Positions 35,183 through 45,008 are shown, counted from the stretch's first letter. The stretch is DNA of 64,000 nt from Aquabacterium sp. (GCF_016195855.1 NZ_JACPYU010000016.1:496001-560000); one strand, 5' to 3'. Numbers and translations are program-made. Notes: generated from the letters alone by a model not told the origin.

Positions 35183-36439
35183 CTATGGTTGTAGCTGCGG
35201 GGATGGTTGGCGCGCCCACAAGGCTGGGCGCAGCAGCACCAACGCCAGTATCGCCACCAATGGCGCCGTCAGCCAACCATAGCTGTGCTGGGCAGCAACA
35301 CCGAACAGCCATCCACCGACAGCCGAACCCACGATCTGGCCCACGCTGCTGGCGGCGGCCAGCCCCCCCATCGTGACACCCAGCCTGTCACGCTCGGCGC
35401 CCGCCGCGACATAGGCGATCACGGGCAGCACCAGGCCTGTGCCAGCCGAGGTCAGGCTGACGCCCAGGTACATCCAGGCCTCGGCCCGATGCCAGGCAAG
35501 CAAGGCCAAACCGGTGATGGCCAGCAACAGCCCGACGCAGATGAGTTTGCGCGGCGGGGTCCGCTCCAGCAGTTCAGAGAAAAACAGCACGGCATTGACG
35601 CCCAGCATCACCAGGCTGCATTCGGCAAACATCATCGACACCTGGCGCGAGCTCAGATCGGGATGCTGCTGACCTTGCAACATGATGCCGACCTCAAACC
35701 CCGACAAAGCAAACATGACCAAGGTGTCGAGCCCACACAGCGCAGCGAAGCCTTCGGCCTTGTCACTGACATGCTCAGGCCTGGACGATGGCGGTGTCTT
35801 GGGCGAATGAGGCAAGGTCCAGATCTGCCCTGCCATCGTCGCAGCACCCAGCAAAGCCGAGAGCACCACCACGACCTGGGGCGCCGATATCCCGCGCAAG
35901 GCACCCTGGCTGATCCAGTCGGCCGCCGCGTTCAACCACGGGCCAAACAGGAATCCGATCAGCGACACGGCACCGAGCCAGGCGAAGCGACGTGCACGCT
36001 GCCATGGCCGAGTGTGCTCCGCGATCAAGGCAGACACCACGGGAATGACTGCCGCAACAAAGAAACCGCTGGTGCACCGCAAGGCATACAACCCCGACAG
36101 CCCCGCCAACGATGGCGCCAGCAACAAGAGCAGGCTCGCCACATAGCCCGCCAAGCCCATGATCAGGATCGGCTTGCGCCCCACGCGGTCAGAGACCAGT
36201 CCCCAAAAAGGTGCCCCCATTAATACTCCGAACGCATACACCCCTGTGATGAACCCCACATGGTCGGCGATGTCACTGGCTGCAGCATCAGGCCTGGCCA
36301 GCGCCAGCCAGGTCGGCAGCAAAGGCATCAAGGCCCCATAACCCGTGGACACCACCAGGATGGCGGCAGCCAGCCATGCCAATTGCATGCGCCCTAATTC
36401 GCCCTGGACATTGGAGGTTTCTGGAAGTTGGTCCTGCAT
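35183..36439 (-). CDS. MFS-family exporter
   Basis: A 418-residue major facilitator with twelve predicted helices. Motif A between helices 2 and 3 reads GLVSDRVGRKPILIMG, and helix 5 carries a GxxxGP-type segment (AVSLIGFLFGPWLNAAADW), the motif C-like signature of drug/H+ antiporters of the TetA/Bcr group. The central cytoplasmic loop is short and charged (SPKTPPSSRPEHVSDKAEG). Substrate unknown. It diverges from the DUF411 gene at 36580. Confidence 0.88.
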   Translation of the reverse strand: MQDQLPETSNVQGELGRMQLAWLAAAILVVSTGYGALMPLLPTWLALARPDAAASDIADHVGFITGVYAFGVLMGAPFWGLVSDRVGRKPILIMGLAGYVASLLLLLAPSLAGLSGLYALRCTSGFFVAAVIPVVSALIAEHTRPWQRARRFAWLGAVSLIGFLFGPWLNAAADWISQGALRGISAPQVVVVLSALLGAATMAGQIWTLPHSPKTPPSSRPEHVSDKAEGFAALCGLDTLVMFALSGFEVGIMLQGQQHPDLSSRQVSMMFAECSLVMLGVNAVLFFSELLERTPPRKLICVGLLLAITGLALLAWHRAEAWMYLGVSLTSAGTGLVLPVIAYVAAGAERDRLGVTMGGLAAASSVGQIVGSAVGGWLFGVAAQHSYGWLTAPLVAILALVLLRPALWARQPSPQLQP

Positions 36440-36579
36440 GAAGCAAATGTAATGTCAGCGTCATGCTGCAGATAACTACGCGAGCCTATCCTGCAAATGT
36501 GCTGACGCGTGGATGCTGCCCGAAGAGCCTGCAGTGTCCATCCGCAGCTTCGAAGCCGCCAGCAAACAGGAGATCCAGC

Positions 36580-37047
36580 ATGCACAGATTTGTCGGATTG
36601 CAACGCCGCCAGTGGTTGGTGGGCGCATTGGTCCTCGCCACAGTGGGCGCCTGGGCCCAGCCTGATGGCCCGATCGTCGAAGTATGGAAAGACCCCCAAT
36701 GCGGGTGCTGCAAGGACTGGGTTGCCCACATGGAAAAAGCCGGCTTCGTTGTCCGAGTGCATGAGACAGGCAACGTCGGCGCGCGCAAGCGCCTGGGCAT
36801 CCCCGACAAGCTGGGCTCCTGCCACACGGCCAGCGTCGGCGGCTACGCGCTGGAGGGGCATGTCCCTGCACGCGATGTCCAGCGCTTGCTGAAAGAAAAA
36901 CCCCGTGCTGTTGGCCTGACGGTGCCCGGCATGCCAGTGGGGTCGCCAGGCATGGATGGTCCAGCCTATGGCAACCGTTTGGTTCCCCATGATGTGTTGC
37001 TGGTCCAAGCAGATGGCCGCAGCACGGTGTACCAAAGCTACCGCTGA
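36580..37047 (+). CDS. DUF411 metal-binding protein
   Basis: A 155-residue exported protein; AGGAG lies 7 bp before ATG 36580. A signal peptide ends near VGAWAQ. The DUF411 signature is clear: VEVWKDPQCGCCKDWVAHME with C41, C43 and C44, then GSCHTASVGGYALEGHVP with C81-H82. The family has a thioredoxin-like fold and binds copper or silver in the periplasm (CopG of copper clusters is a relative). It is followed 43 bp later by an HMA chaperone gene. Confidence 0.9.
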   Translation: MHRFVGLQRRQWLVGALVLATVGAWAQPDGPIVEVWKDPQCGCCKDWVAHMEKAGFVVRVHETGNVGARKRLGIPDKLGSCHTASVGGYALEGHVPARDVQRLLKEKPRAVGLTVPGMPVGSPGMDGPAYGNRLVPHDVLLVQADGRSTVYQSYR

Positions 37048-37090
37048 TCTACCGGACAACGTCCTTTCCCCTTTCTATTGGAGCCTGAAC

Positions 37091-37381
37091 ATGAACACCA
37101 TCGATCTTGAAGTCCAGGGCATGAGTTGCGGCTCGTGCGTCAAGCACGTCACTCAGGCACTGCAGACACTGAGCGGCGTGCAGCACGTGGACGTGAGCCT
37201 GCAGTCCGGCCACGTCAAGGTGAGCGGTGCTTTGGCCACCGATGGCCTGCCCCTCATCTCAGCCCTGAATGCGGCAGGCTACCCGGCCAAGCTGTCCACC
37301 TCAGCCTTGCCTGTGCAGGGCAAGCCATCTGGCGGCTGTGGCAGCACCGGCAAAGCCAAGGGTGGATGCTGCTGTGGATGA
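37091..37381 (+). CDS. HMA-domain metallochaperone with Cys-rich tail
   Basis: A 96-residue protein. Residues 1-70 are a heavy-metal-associated domain (CopZ-like), with the metal loop MSCGSC at 11-16 and the fold pattern VQHVDVSLQSGHVKV. Uncommonly, it ends with a Gly/Cys-rich tail (GGCGSTGKAKGGCCCG) adding four more cysteines after the domain, which could bind extra Cu(I) or tether the metal. It probably passes metal to one of the P-type ATPases. Ribosome site GGAG. Confidence 0.9.
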   Translation: MNTIDLEVQGMSCGSCVKHVTQALQTLSGVQHVDVSLQSGHVKVSGALATDGLPLISALNAAGYPAKLSTSALPVQGKPSGGCGSTGKAKGGCCCG

Positions 37382-37407
37382 TGGCCAAATCAACACTGAA
37401 CGTGTCC

Positions 37408-37911
37408 TCACAGGACCACTGGCGCGTCCGGTAGTTCATTGTGGGCATGTTGTCCGTGCGAAGGAAAATGCCGAGAAAGGTGCTGCGCCACCGCACCAAT
37501 GCAGGTGATGGCGCCTTGTTCGTATTGGTCGCTGCGAAACGCAGCCTCCATGTCCCGACACAGCGCCTCCCAACCGCCTGGTCCGACGCGGGCATGGATG
37601 CCCCGATCGGCCACGATTTCGACGCGCCGATCGGCCAGCAACAGGTAGATCAGCACACCGCTGTTGTGCTCGGTGTCCCAGATGCCCAACAGCGAGAAGA
37701 CCTCGATGGCCCGCTCACGCGCGGACTGACCTCTCAGCAGAGGTAAGCCATCGAGTGCGCCTTCCACCACAAAGCGAATTTCGCCTGCATGGCCGACTTC
37801 GGCTGCCTTGATCGCCTGCTCGATGGCGTGCATGGACTTGGGCGGAAAGGCCCGGTGGACACACCCGCGTGTGGTCGTCATGTGCGACACGATCCTGGAG
37901 AGTTTGCTCAT
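37408..37911 (-). CDS. TPM-domain protein (second of pair)
   Basis: A 167-residue protein; ATG 37911 overlaps the upstream stop (TGATG) and follows GGGAG. It contains a TPM-domain core: AIEQAIKAAEVGHAGEIRFVVEG, IEVFSLLGIWDTEHNSGVLIYLLLADRRVEIVADRGI split over the beta-hairpin, then WEALCRDMEAAFR. There is no signal peptide or glycine-rich tail, unlike the adjacent YgcG-like protein, so it should be cytoplasmic or peripheral. TPM proteins are linked to membrane-protein turnover; the exact role is unknown. Confidence 0.85.
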   Translation of the reverse strand: MSKLSRIVSHMTTTRGCVHRAFPPKSMHAIEQAIKAAEVGHAGEIRFVVEGALDGLPLLRGQSARERAIEVFSLLGIWDTEHNSGVLIYLLLADRRVEIVADRGIHARVGPGGWEALCRDMEAAFRSDQYEQGAITCIGAVAQHLSRHFPSHGQHAHNELPDAPVVL

Positions 37912-38738
37912 CACCATCTCCCTGACGCACCGCCGCCGCCGAAACCACCGCCACCACCTCCAAAGCCCCCGCCGCCGCCATAGCCTCGATGACCGCGCCC
38001 GCCCATGGCCGCCAGCAAGCCCATGCCCCCAGCCAGCGTGAAGACCAGTGAGATGACCCCGGCTGCCAAGGCCAATGACAATGCGCCCGCCATGAACCAG
38101 GTCACCCCAGCCACCACGCCTCCTGTGACCAAGGCACCGGGCAAGCGGCCCAGCCAGGCGCGCAAGATGCTGCCCAAGCCCAGCGCCAGGATGATCGCCA
38201 CGGGTGCGAACTGCTGCACATCGTTGGCCCCCTGGTCGGGCCGCTCCTGGGGGGCAGGCAGAGGTTCACCATCGACCACGCGGATGATCTGATCGACGCC
38301 CGCAGCGATGCCACCCGCAAAATCCTGTTGCTTGAAGCGTGGCACGATGACCTCACTGATGATGCGCTTGGACGTCGCGTCGTTGAGCGCGCCCTCCAGG
38401 CCGTAGCCAACCTCGATGCGCAAGGTGCGGTCTTCTTTGGCCACCACCAGGATGGCGCCATCGTCCACTTTCTTGCGCCCGATCTTCCACTGCTCGGCCA
38501 CACGCAAGGCGAACTGCTCGATGGGCTCAGGCGCCGTGGTGGGCACGATCAGCACAGCCAATTGGGAGCCTTTTCGGGTCTCAAAGGCTTGCAGCGTTTG
38601 GCTCAAGCTGGCTTGTTGCTCAGCGCTCAGTGTGCTGGTTTGATCAACCACGCGCCCGCTCAGGGGCGGCACGGGCACTTGCGCACCGGCCAGCGCCGAC
38701 CACCAGAGCGAGATGGCAAGCAGCAGCGCCCTTGCCAT
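37911..38738 (-). CDS. YgcG-family TPM-domain membrane protein with Gly-rich tail
   Basis: A 275-residue protein. A signal peptide (ALLLAISLWWSALAGAQ) precedes a periplasmic TPM domain (LSGRVVDQTSTLSAEQQASL, GSQLAVLIVPTT, KKVDDGAILVVAKEDRTLRI). Then come hydrophobic helices (ALSLALAAGVISLVFTLAGG) and a glycine-rich C terminus (RGYGGGGGFGGGGGGFGGGG), the usual YgcG ending. It lies 8 bp after lemA in the standard lemA-ygcG pairing. The exact function is unsettled; envelope integrity has been suggested for the family. Confidence 0.9.
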   Translation of the reverse strand: MARALLLAISLWWSALAGAQVPVPPLSGRVVDQTSTLSAEQQASLSQTLQAFETRKGSQLAVLIVPTTAPEPIEQFALRVAEQWKIGRKKVDDGAILVVAKEDRTLRIEVGYGLEGALNDATSKRIISEVIVPRFKQQDFAGGIAAGVDQIIRVVDGEPLPAPQERPDQGANDVQQFAPVAIILALGLGSILRAWLGRLPGALVTGGVVAGVTWFMAGALSLALAAGVISLVFTLAGGMGLLAAMGGRGHRGYGGGGGFGGGGGGFGGGGASGRW

Positions 38739-38746
38739 GGTGGGTG

Positions 38747-39355
38747 TCACTTCGACGCCCCGGCCGCAGCGCCAAAGTCCACAGCGGGCGGCTTGGAGAT
38801 TTCCTTTTCGTTCTCGACGGCGAAGTTGGGCTTTTCCTTGTAGCCCATGACCATGGCCGTGAGGTTCGAGGGGAAGGTGCGCACCGTCACGTTGTAGTCC
38901 TGGACCGACTTGATGTAGCGATTGCGCGCCACGGTGATGCGGTTTTCCGTGCCTTCCAGCTGAGCCTGCAAATCCCGAAAGCCCTGGTTCGCGCGCAGTG
39001 TCGGGTAGTTCTCGGTCACCACCAGCAAGCGAGACAAGGCGCCAGACAACTCGCCTTGGGCCTGCTGGAATTTCTGGAAGGCTTGCGGGTCGTTGACCAG
39101 CTCCGGCGTGGCCTGGATGGACGTGGCCTTGGCACGCGCCTCCACCACCTTGGTCAGCGTGCCCTGCTCGAAGTTGGCCTCGCCCTTGACCGTGTTGACC
39201 AGGTTGGGCACCAGATCGGCTCGCCGCTGGTACTGGTTCACAACCTCCGACCAGCTTGCCTTGATCTGCTCGTCGGTGGTTTGGAAGGTGTTGTAGCCGC
39301 AACCGCTCAGGCTCAGGGCCGCTGCGGTCATCGTGATGGCGATCAGCTTGCGCAT
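38747..39355 (-). CDS. lemA: LemA-family lipoprotein
   Basis: A 202-residue protein with lipobox LSLSGCGYN. The LemA signature is complete: WSEVVNQYQRRADLVPNLVNTVKG, then FQQAQGELSGALSRLLVVTENYP, LQAQLEGTENRITVARNRYI, and a YNVTVRTFPSNLTAMVMGYK ending. LemA forms a helical bundle on the periplasmic side of the inner membrane. It heads a three-gene run with two TPM-domain genes. These are housekeeping-type genes that look out of place among metal resistance functions. Confidence 0.93.
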   Translation of the reverse strand: MRKLIAITMTAAALSLSGCGYNTFQTTDEQIKASWSEVVNQYQRRADLVPNLVNTVKGEANFEQGTLTKVVEARAKATSIQATPELVNDPQAFQKFQQAQGELSGALSRLLVVTENYPTLRANQGFRDLQAQLEGTENRITVARNRYIKSVQDYNVTVRTFPSNLTAMVMGYKEKPNFAVENEKEISKPPAVDFGAAAGASK

Positions 39356-39381
39356 GTCATTGCTCCAAATGGAATGTTGAG

Positions 39382-41175
39382 TTAAAGGTCTTGAACGCCT
39401 TGGCAGAAGTACTGCTGGAACAGGGTCTCGCCCATGGCGTCGCGCAGGTGCCGCCCGTTGTCCATGACATCGGCCACGCCCTTGGCCGCTTGGACCTGGG
39501 CTTTGAGGAATGCGTTGCTGGGCTCAGCAGGCTGTCTGTTGTCTTTGACCCAGGCCGCCCAGGGTGCGAGGGATGCGGTCAATGGGTTGAGCGCCGTCGC
39601 AAAGGCATAGCGCTGCACGCGCATGGGATGCATCCACTTTTGGATGGCCGCACCCCAAGGGTTGGCCCAGGTGCGCACCCATGGGCTGACCCAGTTCGCA
39701 TAGGCCGACTCGTTGATTTCCGAGACCTGGCGCACCTTCTCGAAGGCTTGCCTGGGGTAGGCGTAGTGCACATCCTCCACCTGCCGCTCCTCGTAATGCA
39801 CGCGTGCCGCACCGCGAGCCCCCTCTGACTCATCAGCGGAGTCAATGACCATCTGGTAAAGACCGGGCGGCAGGGTTTCGATGCGCTCCAACTCCTGCAG
39901 GATCGCGTGGTGCTCATGACGCGCGACACTGGCCGACACGAAGATGCCCAGGTGTCCCACGTGCCGATTGATCAGGTACACGATACGCTGCCCGGCATCC
40001 TTGAGTGCCTGAGTGCTGGGGTAGACAGCGGGAATCCAGTTGAGCGCCTGATGTGGCGGGGTGATGTTGTCAGCGCTGGATGCAAAGATCACCACCGGGT
40101 GACGGATGCGGCGCAGGTCGGCCACACAGTGCTCGCAGATGCGCATCAGGCCTTGTTCCAACTGGTCCCCGATGAACAGGTTCTCCACGATGGTCTTGAT
40201 CTCTTCACGGCTCAAGAAGTAGTAGCCGCTCCACCAGCGCTCGAAATCCAGGAAGCGCTCACGCTCCGTGTCCACCTGAGAGAACAACTGGTAGTTCTTG
40301 GTGAAATACGAGTGCGCCGGGTTCAAGCTCTCGAAGTTCTGCACCAGCCAGGCGCCATCAAAAAGGCCATTGCCCAAGTCCGATGTGAAGTGGGACAACC
40401 AGGCACCGCCCAGAAAGGCCCCAGCCAGCCGCATGGGGTTCACGTCAGAGGCCCCCGCCCAATACGACAGTGGCGAGCCGTTCATCACCACTGGCCCGGC
40501 GGTGCCTTCGCAGTCAGCGGCCAGCAGCGCCACGGCCCAGCCACCCTGGCAGTTGCCGTACAGAGCCGGCGCCACACCCTCATGCAGCTCGCACACCTTT
40601 GCCACGAAGCGGCGCAAGGTGTGGTGGACATCGGCCAGCGTTTGCTCAGGTCGAGGCTCGGGGAAAAACACTACGAAATAAACCGCCCGGCCATCGGTCA
40701 AGGCCATGCCCACTTCGGAGTCGCGCTTGAACCCGCCGATACCAGGACCATGACCGGCACGGGGGTCCACCACCAGGATGGGCCGGTGATCGGGCGAGAC
40801 CTTGGTTGGCTCATCGTCATTGGAGGGGAGGATGCGCAACAAGGCGTAGTTCACCGGTACAGCGAACTGTCTGGCGTCCAGCACCACCTCGTGCGCGAAA
40901 TCCAGCAAGGGCGGCATCCCAGCCGCTTCGTGGGCCAGCATGTTGTCGGCACGCTGGCGCAGCGTGTCCATGAACAGGATCGAGCGCTGAACCACGTCGA
41001 TCTGGTAGCGAAACAATTGCTCCGCCAGGCTTTGATGCTCGCCCGTCGCAAGCGCGTCGGGCGCATGGGCCATGTTGGTCAAGGCTTTGGCTTCTCCAAC
41101 CACTACAGCTTGGCGATCAACTCCCGAAGCCTTTGCTAGCCTGGAGGACTGTCGGGGTTTCAAGGTGGCGCTCAT
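39382..41175 (-). CDS. DUF3141 alpha/beta-hydrolase (PhaC-like)
   Basis: A 597-residue protein from ATG 41175. The region RPILVVDPRAGHGPGIGGFKRDSE and LYGNCQGGWAVALLAAD form a hydrolase core with a cysteine nucleophile (C209) in a GxCxG elbow, as in polyhydroxyalkanoate synthases. Candidate acid and base appear in IFASSADNITPPHQ and INRHVGHLGIFVS. DUF3141 proteins are PhaC-related but of unproven function and often longer than this, so a C-terminal region may be missing. The gene lies 7 bp after the copper ATPase and is probably in its transcript. Confidence 0.85.
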   Translation of the reverse strand: MSATLKPRQSSRLAKASGVDRQAVVVGEAKALTNMAHAPDALATGEHQSLAEQLFRYQIDVVQRSILFMDTLRQRADNMLAHEAAGMPPLLDFAHEVVLDARQFAVPVNYALLRILPSNDDEPTKVSPDHRPILVVDPRAGHGPGIGGFKRDSEVGMALTDGRAVYFVVFFPEPRPEQTLADVHHTLRRFVAKVCELHEGVAPALYGNCQGGWAVALLAADCEGTAGPVVMNGSPLSYWAGASDVNPMRLAGAFLGGAWLSHFTSDLGNGLFDGAWLVQNFESLNPAHSYFTKNYQLFSQVDTERERFLDFERWWSGYYFLSREEIKTIVENLFIGDQLEQGLMRICEHCVADLRRIRHPVVIFASSADNITPPHQALNWIPAVYPSTQALKDAGQRIVYLINRHVGHLGIFVSASVARHEHHAILQELERIETLPPGLYQMVIDSADESEGARGAARVHYEERQVEDVHYAYPRQAFEKVRQVSEINESAYANWVSPWVRTWANPWGAAIQKWMHPMRVQRYAFATALNPLTASLAPWAAWVKDNRQPAEPSNAFLKAQVQAAKGVADVMDNGRHLRDAMGETLFQQYFCQGVQDL

Positions 41176-41182
41176 CAGCGTC

Positions 41183-43768
41183 TCACACCTTGGCCGAACG
41201 CAGGCGAAGCGCATTGCCAATCACAGAGACCGAACTCAGTGCCATCGCCGCGCTGGCCACGATGGGGCTGAGCAAGATGCCCAGGAAGGGATACAGCACG
41301 CCAGCGGCCAGCGGCACGCCCAAGAAGTTGTAGATGAAGGCAAAGAACAGGTTCTGGCGGATGTTGCGCATGGTGGCCTGGCTCAATTCACGCGCCTTGG
41401 CGATGCCGCGCAAGTCGCCCTTGACCAGCACGATGCGTGCGCTGCTCATGGCCACATCGGTGCCAGTGCCCATGGCGATGCCGACATTGGCCTGGGCCAG
41501 CGCAGGCGCGTCGTTCACACCATCGCCCGCCATGGCCACAATGCGCCCTTGATCCTGCAAGGCCTTGACGTGCTTGTACTTGTCTTCGGGCATCACACCC
41601 GCCTTGACGTCGTCCAGCCCCAGGAGCTTGCCCACGGCGGCGGCCGTCACTGGGTTGTCGCCCGTGAGCATGACAATGCGAACGCCTGAGGCCTTGAGCA
41701 TGGCAATCGCTTCCGCCGTGGACGCCTTGATGGCGTCGGCCACACCCACATAGCCCGCCAGCTTCGATCCTGCCGCCAGGTACATCACGGTCTGACCTTG
41801 CAGGCGCAAGGCTTCCACATCCTTGTCAACCGACGAGGTGTCAACCTGCGCGGATGCGAGCAAGCGTGCGTTGCCCAGCAACACGGTTTGGCCGTCAATG
41901 ACGCCGCGCACGCCCTGCCCCGTCACCGCATCAAAGCCGGACACAGCCGACAGCGTCACGCCATCGGTTTGAGCGCGGCCCACGATGGCGGTGGCCAGGG
42001 GATGTTCGCTGAGCTTTTCCAGGCTCGCAGCCCAGGCCAGCACCTGCTGTTTGTCAAACCCGTCGGCGGCCACCACGGTCTGTACCGTGGGCTTGCCCTC
42101 GGTGAGCGTGCCAGTCTTGTCTACCACCAGGGTATCGACCTTTTCCATCAACTCCAGGGCTTCGGCATCCTTGATGAGCACGCCTTCTTTGGCCCCGCGC
42201 CCCACACCCACGATGATGGACACGGGCGTGGCCAGACCCAGCGCACAGGGGCAGGCAATGATCAACACCGAAACAGCGACCAGCAGCGCGTTGGCCAGCG
42301 CAGGAGCAGGCCCGAATGCCGCCCAGACCAGCGCGGCCACCAGGGCAATGGCCAGCACCGACAGCACAAACCAGCCAGAGACCTGATCGGCCAGCTTCTG
42401 GATGGGCGCACGTGAACGCCCCGCTTCGGCCACCATCTGAACGATGCGGGCCAGCAGCGTCTCAGACCCGACACGCTCGGCCCGCATGGTGAACGAGCCA
42501 GTCTGGTTGACCGTGGCCCCCGTGACCTTGCTGCCCGGCACCTTCTCGGCAGGAATGGGCTCGCCCGTGATCATGGACTCGTCGATGCTGGACTTGCCAT
42601 CCAGCACCACCCCGTCCACCGGCACCTTGCTACCCGGCTTGACCCGCAGGGTGTCACCCACCACCACTTGCTCCAGCGGCACCTCGGCCTCCACGCCATC
42701 TGCACCGATGCGGATGGCCGTGTTGGCCGCCAGACCCAGCAGATCCTTGATGGCGGAGTTGGTGCGCGAGCGAGCGCGCAACTCCAGCACCTGCCCCAGC
42801 AGGACCAGGGTCACGATCACAGCCGCAGCCTCAAAGTACAGCGGCAGGCCGTGCTCGGTCAAAAAGGCTTGAGGCAACGACTCGGGCAACAAGATGGCAT
42901 AGACGCTGAACAGGTAGGCCGCCCCGATGCCAATCGCAATCAGGCTGAACATGTTGAGCTGCCACGTGACGAACGAGCGCCAACCACGTGCAAAGAAGGG
43001 CCAACCGGCCCACAGCACCACAGGTGTGGCCAGCAAGGCTTGCACACATTGAGACCAACTGACCTTGAGCAAGTGCGGCCAGCCCAACTGCGTCGCCAAG
43101 CCATCGACCACCTCGTCAACCCAGGCAGCCAAATTAAACGGGAAGAACTCGTGCATCGCCATCATCAGCAAAGGCACGGTCAAGACCATCGAGAACCAGA
43201 AGCGCTGCGTCATCGAGCGCAACTCGGGGTTGTCTTCTTCGCCCACGGTCGGCAGCAAGGGCTCCAGGTTCATGCCACAGATCGGGCAATTGCCGGGGTG
43301 ATCCTGGCGGATCTGGGGATGCATCGGGCAGGTGTAGACCGTGCCTGGTGCTACAGCGGTGACGGGGCCACTCGGCGCACCTGGCGCAGTTGGCGCATGG
43401 TGGTGCGCATGGCCTTGCGCAGAACTCGGCTTTGGCTCAATGTACCGCTGCGGCTCTTTGCTGAATTTACCCAGGCAGTTGCTGCTGCAAAAGTAATACG
43501 GTCTGCCCGCGTATTCCTGCTTGTGCGGTGAGGCCGTCGTGACGGACATGCCGCACACCGGATCGGTCAACGCCTGATTTGCCGTCGCAGGTGCAACCGA
43601 TGCCACAGCAGCGTGATCGTGATCGCAGCCTTCGTGCGCCGATCCGTGCTGATGCTCACCGTGCTCACCATGTTGATGGCCCTCGTGGCCGTGAGCCGCG
43701 TCCCCCCCGTGGTGATGGTGTGCATGGGGATCGGAGGGCTCTTTGCTGGTGGGTTGCTCGGACGTCAT
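41183..43768 (-). CDS. Copper/silver P1B-type ATPase with His-rich, YHS and metal-binding N-terminal domains
   Basis: An 861-residue Cu(I)/Ag(I) exporter. The N terminus is histidine-rich (residues 14-53), then a YHS domain (DPVCGMSV at 69-76, YYFCSSNC at 91-98), a second His patch, and a zinc-ribbon-like metal-binding domain ([18 protein letters not shown], 145-168). There is no classic HMA domain. The ATPase core has [21 protein letters not shown] and [13 protein letters not shown] plus the last helices fit P1B-1 copper pumps. It pumps Cu(I) from cytoplasm to periplasm. Downstream of ICMT-like and DUF2933 genes, likely co-transcribed. Confidence 0.95.
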   Translation of the reverse strand: MTSEQPTSKEPSDPHAHHHHGGDAAHGHEGHQHGEHGEHQHGSAHEGCDHDHAAVASVAPATANQALTDPVCGMSVTTASPHKQEYAGRPYYFCSSNCLGKFSKEPQRYIEPKPSSAQGHAHHHAPTAPGAPSGPVTAVAPGTVYTCPMHPQIRQDHPGNCPICGMNLEPLLPTVGEEDNPELRSMTQRFWFSMVLTVPLLMMAMHEFFPFNLAAWVDEVVDGLATQLGWPHLLKVSWSQCVQALLATPVVLWAGWPFFARGWRSFVTWQLNMFSLIAIGIGAAYLFSVYAILLPESLPQAFLTEHGLPLYFEAAAVIVTLVLLGQVLELRARSRTNSAIKDLLGLAANTAIRIGADGVEAEVPLEQVVVGDTLRVKPGSKVPVDGVVLDGKSSIDESMITGEPIPAEKVPGSKVTGATVNQTGSFTMRAERVGSETLLARIVQMVAEAGRSRAPIQKLADQVSGWFVLSVLAIALVAALVWAAFGPAPALANALLVAVSVLIIACPCALGLATPVSIIVGVGRGAKEGVLIKDAEALELMEKVDTLVVDKTGTLTEGKPTVQTVVAADGFDKQQVLAWAASLEKLSEHPLATAIVGRAQTDGVTLSAVSGFDAVTGQGVRGVIDGQTVLLGNARLLASAQVDTSSVDKDVEALRLQGQTVMYLAAGSKLAGYVGVADAIKASTAEAIAMLKASGVRIVMLTGDNPVTAAAVGKLLGLDDVKAGVMPEDKYKHVKALQDQGRIVAMAGDGVNDAPALAQANVGIAMGTGTDVAMSSARIVLVKGDLRGIAKARELSQATMRNIRQNLFFAFIYNFLGVPLAAGVLYPFLGILLSPIVASAAMALSSVSVIGNALRLRSAKV

Positions 43769-43795
43769 CGTGATTCCAGTTCTTCTTGTTGTTGA

Positions 43796-44446
43796 TCAGC
43801 CTACGAGGCGGCTGCGCAGGCGAGGCAGGAAGCGCGGTGTAACCGCCGCATAGTCGCGCCAGGTCGAGCCAAAAGCGCGTTCGGAGTCCTTCTCCTCCGT
43901 CAGAGACAGGCGCACGTACATCACAGTGAGTACCGGGAACATCAGCACGGTCAGTACGGTAGGCCACTGAAGCAGGAAGCCAAACATGATCAGCTCGAAA
44001 GCAACGTATTGCGGATGCCTGATGCGCCCGTAAGGGCCTGTGCTGGCCATCGAGCCACGGCGCTGTGCGTGGTAGAGCACCCGCCAAGCGGCCGACAGCA
44101 ACCAGAAGCCGCCGCCGATGAAGACCAGGCTCAACATGTGAACCCCGTCTGTGTGGGGATCTCCATGTTGACCGGTGAGCGTCCACCACAGGTGACCCGC
44201 GTCATGCGACAGCAAGTTGACTTTGGGATAGCGCGCCTGCAACCACCCCGACAGCAGATAGATGGTCAGGGGAAAGCCATACATCTCGACAAACAAGGCG
44301 ACGATGAAGGCCGAGAACGCGCTGAAGCTGCGCCAATCCCTCGTGGTTTGCGGCTTGAAGAAGCTGAAGGCAAAGGCGATGAAGATGGCCGAATTGAGGG
44401 CCACCAGCCCCCACAGGCCGTAAGCGGGCATGTTGTCATGCGTCAT
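43796..44446 (-). CDS. ICMT/NnrU-like integral-membrane methyltransferase
   Basis: A 216-residue membrane protein with five or so helices. The C-terminal motif GPYGRIRHPQYVAFELIMFGFLLQW plus YVRLSLTEEKDSERAFGSTWRDYAA is diagnostic of the isoprenylcysteine carboxyl methyltransferase/phospholipid methyltransferase superfamily (RHP...EE). Homologues often sit beside copper ATPases but have no proven substrate. Its ATG overlaps the stop of the DUF2933 gene (ATGA), and the ATPase follows 27 bp later. Confidence 0.88.
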   Translation of the reverse strand: MTHDNMPAYGLWGLVALNSAIFIAFAFSFFKPQTTRDWRSFSAFSAFIVALFVEMYGFPLTIYLLSGWLQARYPKVNLLSHDAGHLWWTLTGQHGDPHTDGVHMLSLVFIGGGFWLLSAAWRVLYHAQRRGSMASTGPYGRIRHPQYVAFELIMFGFLLQWPTVLTVLMFPVLTVMYVRLSLTEEKDSERAFGSTWRDYAAVTPRFLPRLRSRLVG

Positions 44447-44730
44447 GGCCGATCTCCAGTTTTGGGCGCTGGTGAATCGTTTTGCTCACCTGTGCTGCCA
44501 TGCTGATGTGGGCCGTGTTGGCCATGACCGTGTCCGTGGTGCATGAACACATGCATCAAGGGGCAAGCCAACAGCAACACAAATGGCAGCGCACCGGCCA
44601 GATGGGCGCGGTGCTCGGTCCACAAGAAGTAGCCCGCCACACTGCCCAGAACGATCAAGCCCACGCCATAGCGTGAACGCCAAAATGAGGCTGGTTCGCA
44701 GTCGTGCTGCTGGTCGTGTTGATGGTCCAT
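44443..44730 (-). CDS. DUF2933 small membrane protein (copy 2)
   Basis: A 95-residue protein: MDHQHDQQHDCEPASFWRSR, then two hydrophobic helices (GVGLIVLGSVAGYFLWTEH and LPFVLLLACPLMHVFMHHG) and a His-rich end (GHGHGQHGPHQHG). The ACPLMHVFMHHGHGH motif is the DUF2933 signature and could bind copper. It is a tandem paralogue of the gene at 44736-45008, five bases upstream. Start at 44730 gives an N terminus (MDHQH) matching its twin. Confidence 0.88.
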   Translation of the reverse strand: MDHQHDQQHDCEPASFWRSRYGVGLIVLGSVAGYFLWTEHRAHLAGALPFVLLLACPLMHVFMHHGHGHGQHGPHQHGSTGEQNDSPAPKTGDRP

Positions 44731-44735
44731 GGGGC

Positions 44736-45008
44736 TCACCAATTTTTTTTGTTTGGATCTGACGGGGCACTGCCTGGCTCGTGGTGGTGGTGCCCGCCAT
44801 GTCCGCCATGTCCATGGAAGACGTGCATCAATGGGCATGCCAACAGCAGCAGATAGGGCCAACTACCGGCCACGTGTTGCCAGTGTTCACGCAGGACATA
44901 GAAAGCGGCGATCAAGGCCAGCATCGCCACGGCGACACCCACGGGGCTCTTGAAGAACGATGCGGATGAGCCTTCAGGCCCCGTGCCGTGTTCATGCTGA
45001 TGGTCCAT
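44736..45008 (-). CDS. DUF2933 small membrane protein (copy 1)
   Basis: A 90-residue protein starting MDHQHEHGTGPEG, with two helices (VGVAVAMLALIAAFYVLREH and WPYLLLLACPLMHVFHGHG) and a tail GGHHHHEPGSAP. Shares the LLACPLMHVF core and the MDHQH start with its tandem twin, so one arose from the other by duplication. Cys/Met/His in the second helix and tail suggest Cu(I) binding close to the membrane, possibly feeding the ATPase encoded downstream. Confidence 0.88.
   Translation of the reverse strand: MDHQHEHGTGPEGSSASFFKSPVGVAVAMLALIAAFYVLREHWQHVAGSWPYLLLLACPLMHVFHGHGGHGGHHHHEPGSAPSDPNKKNW

Noticed and set aside
36445-36475. Possible CusR-like site upstream of the DUF411 gene
   Set aside because: Only one half-site (GTCAT) fits; the other arm does not match the two good boxes.
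37404-37416. Small hairpin GTCCT-CAC-AGGAC between convergent genes
   Set aside because: A 5-bp stem without a T-run is too weak to call a terminator.
37920-37982. Short-period repeat resembling a CRISPR or satellite
   Set aside because: It encodes the glycine-rich tail of the YgcG-like protein; there is no spacer-repeat structure.
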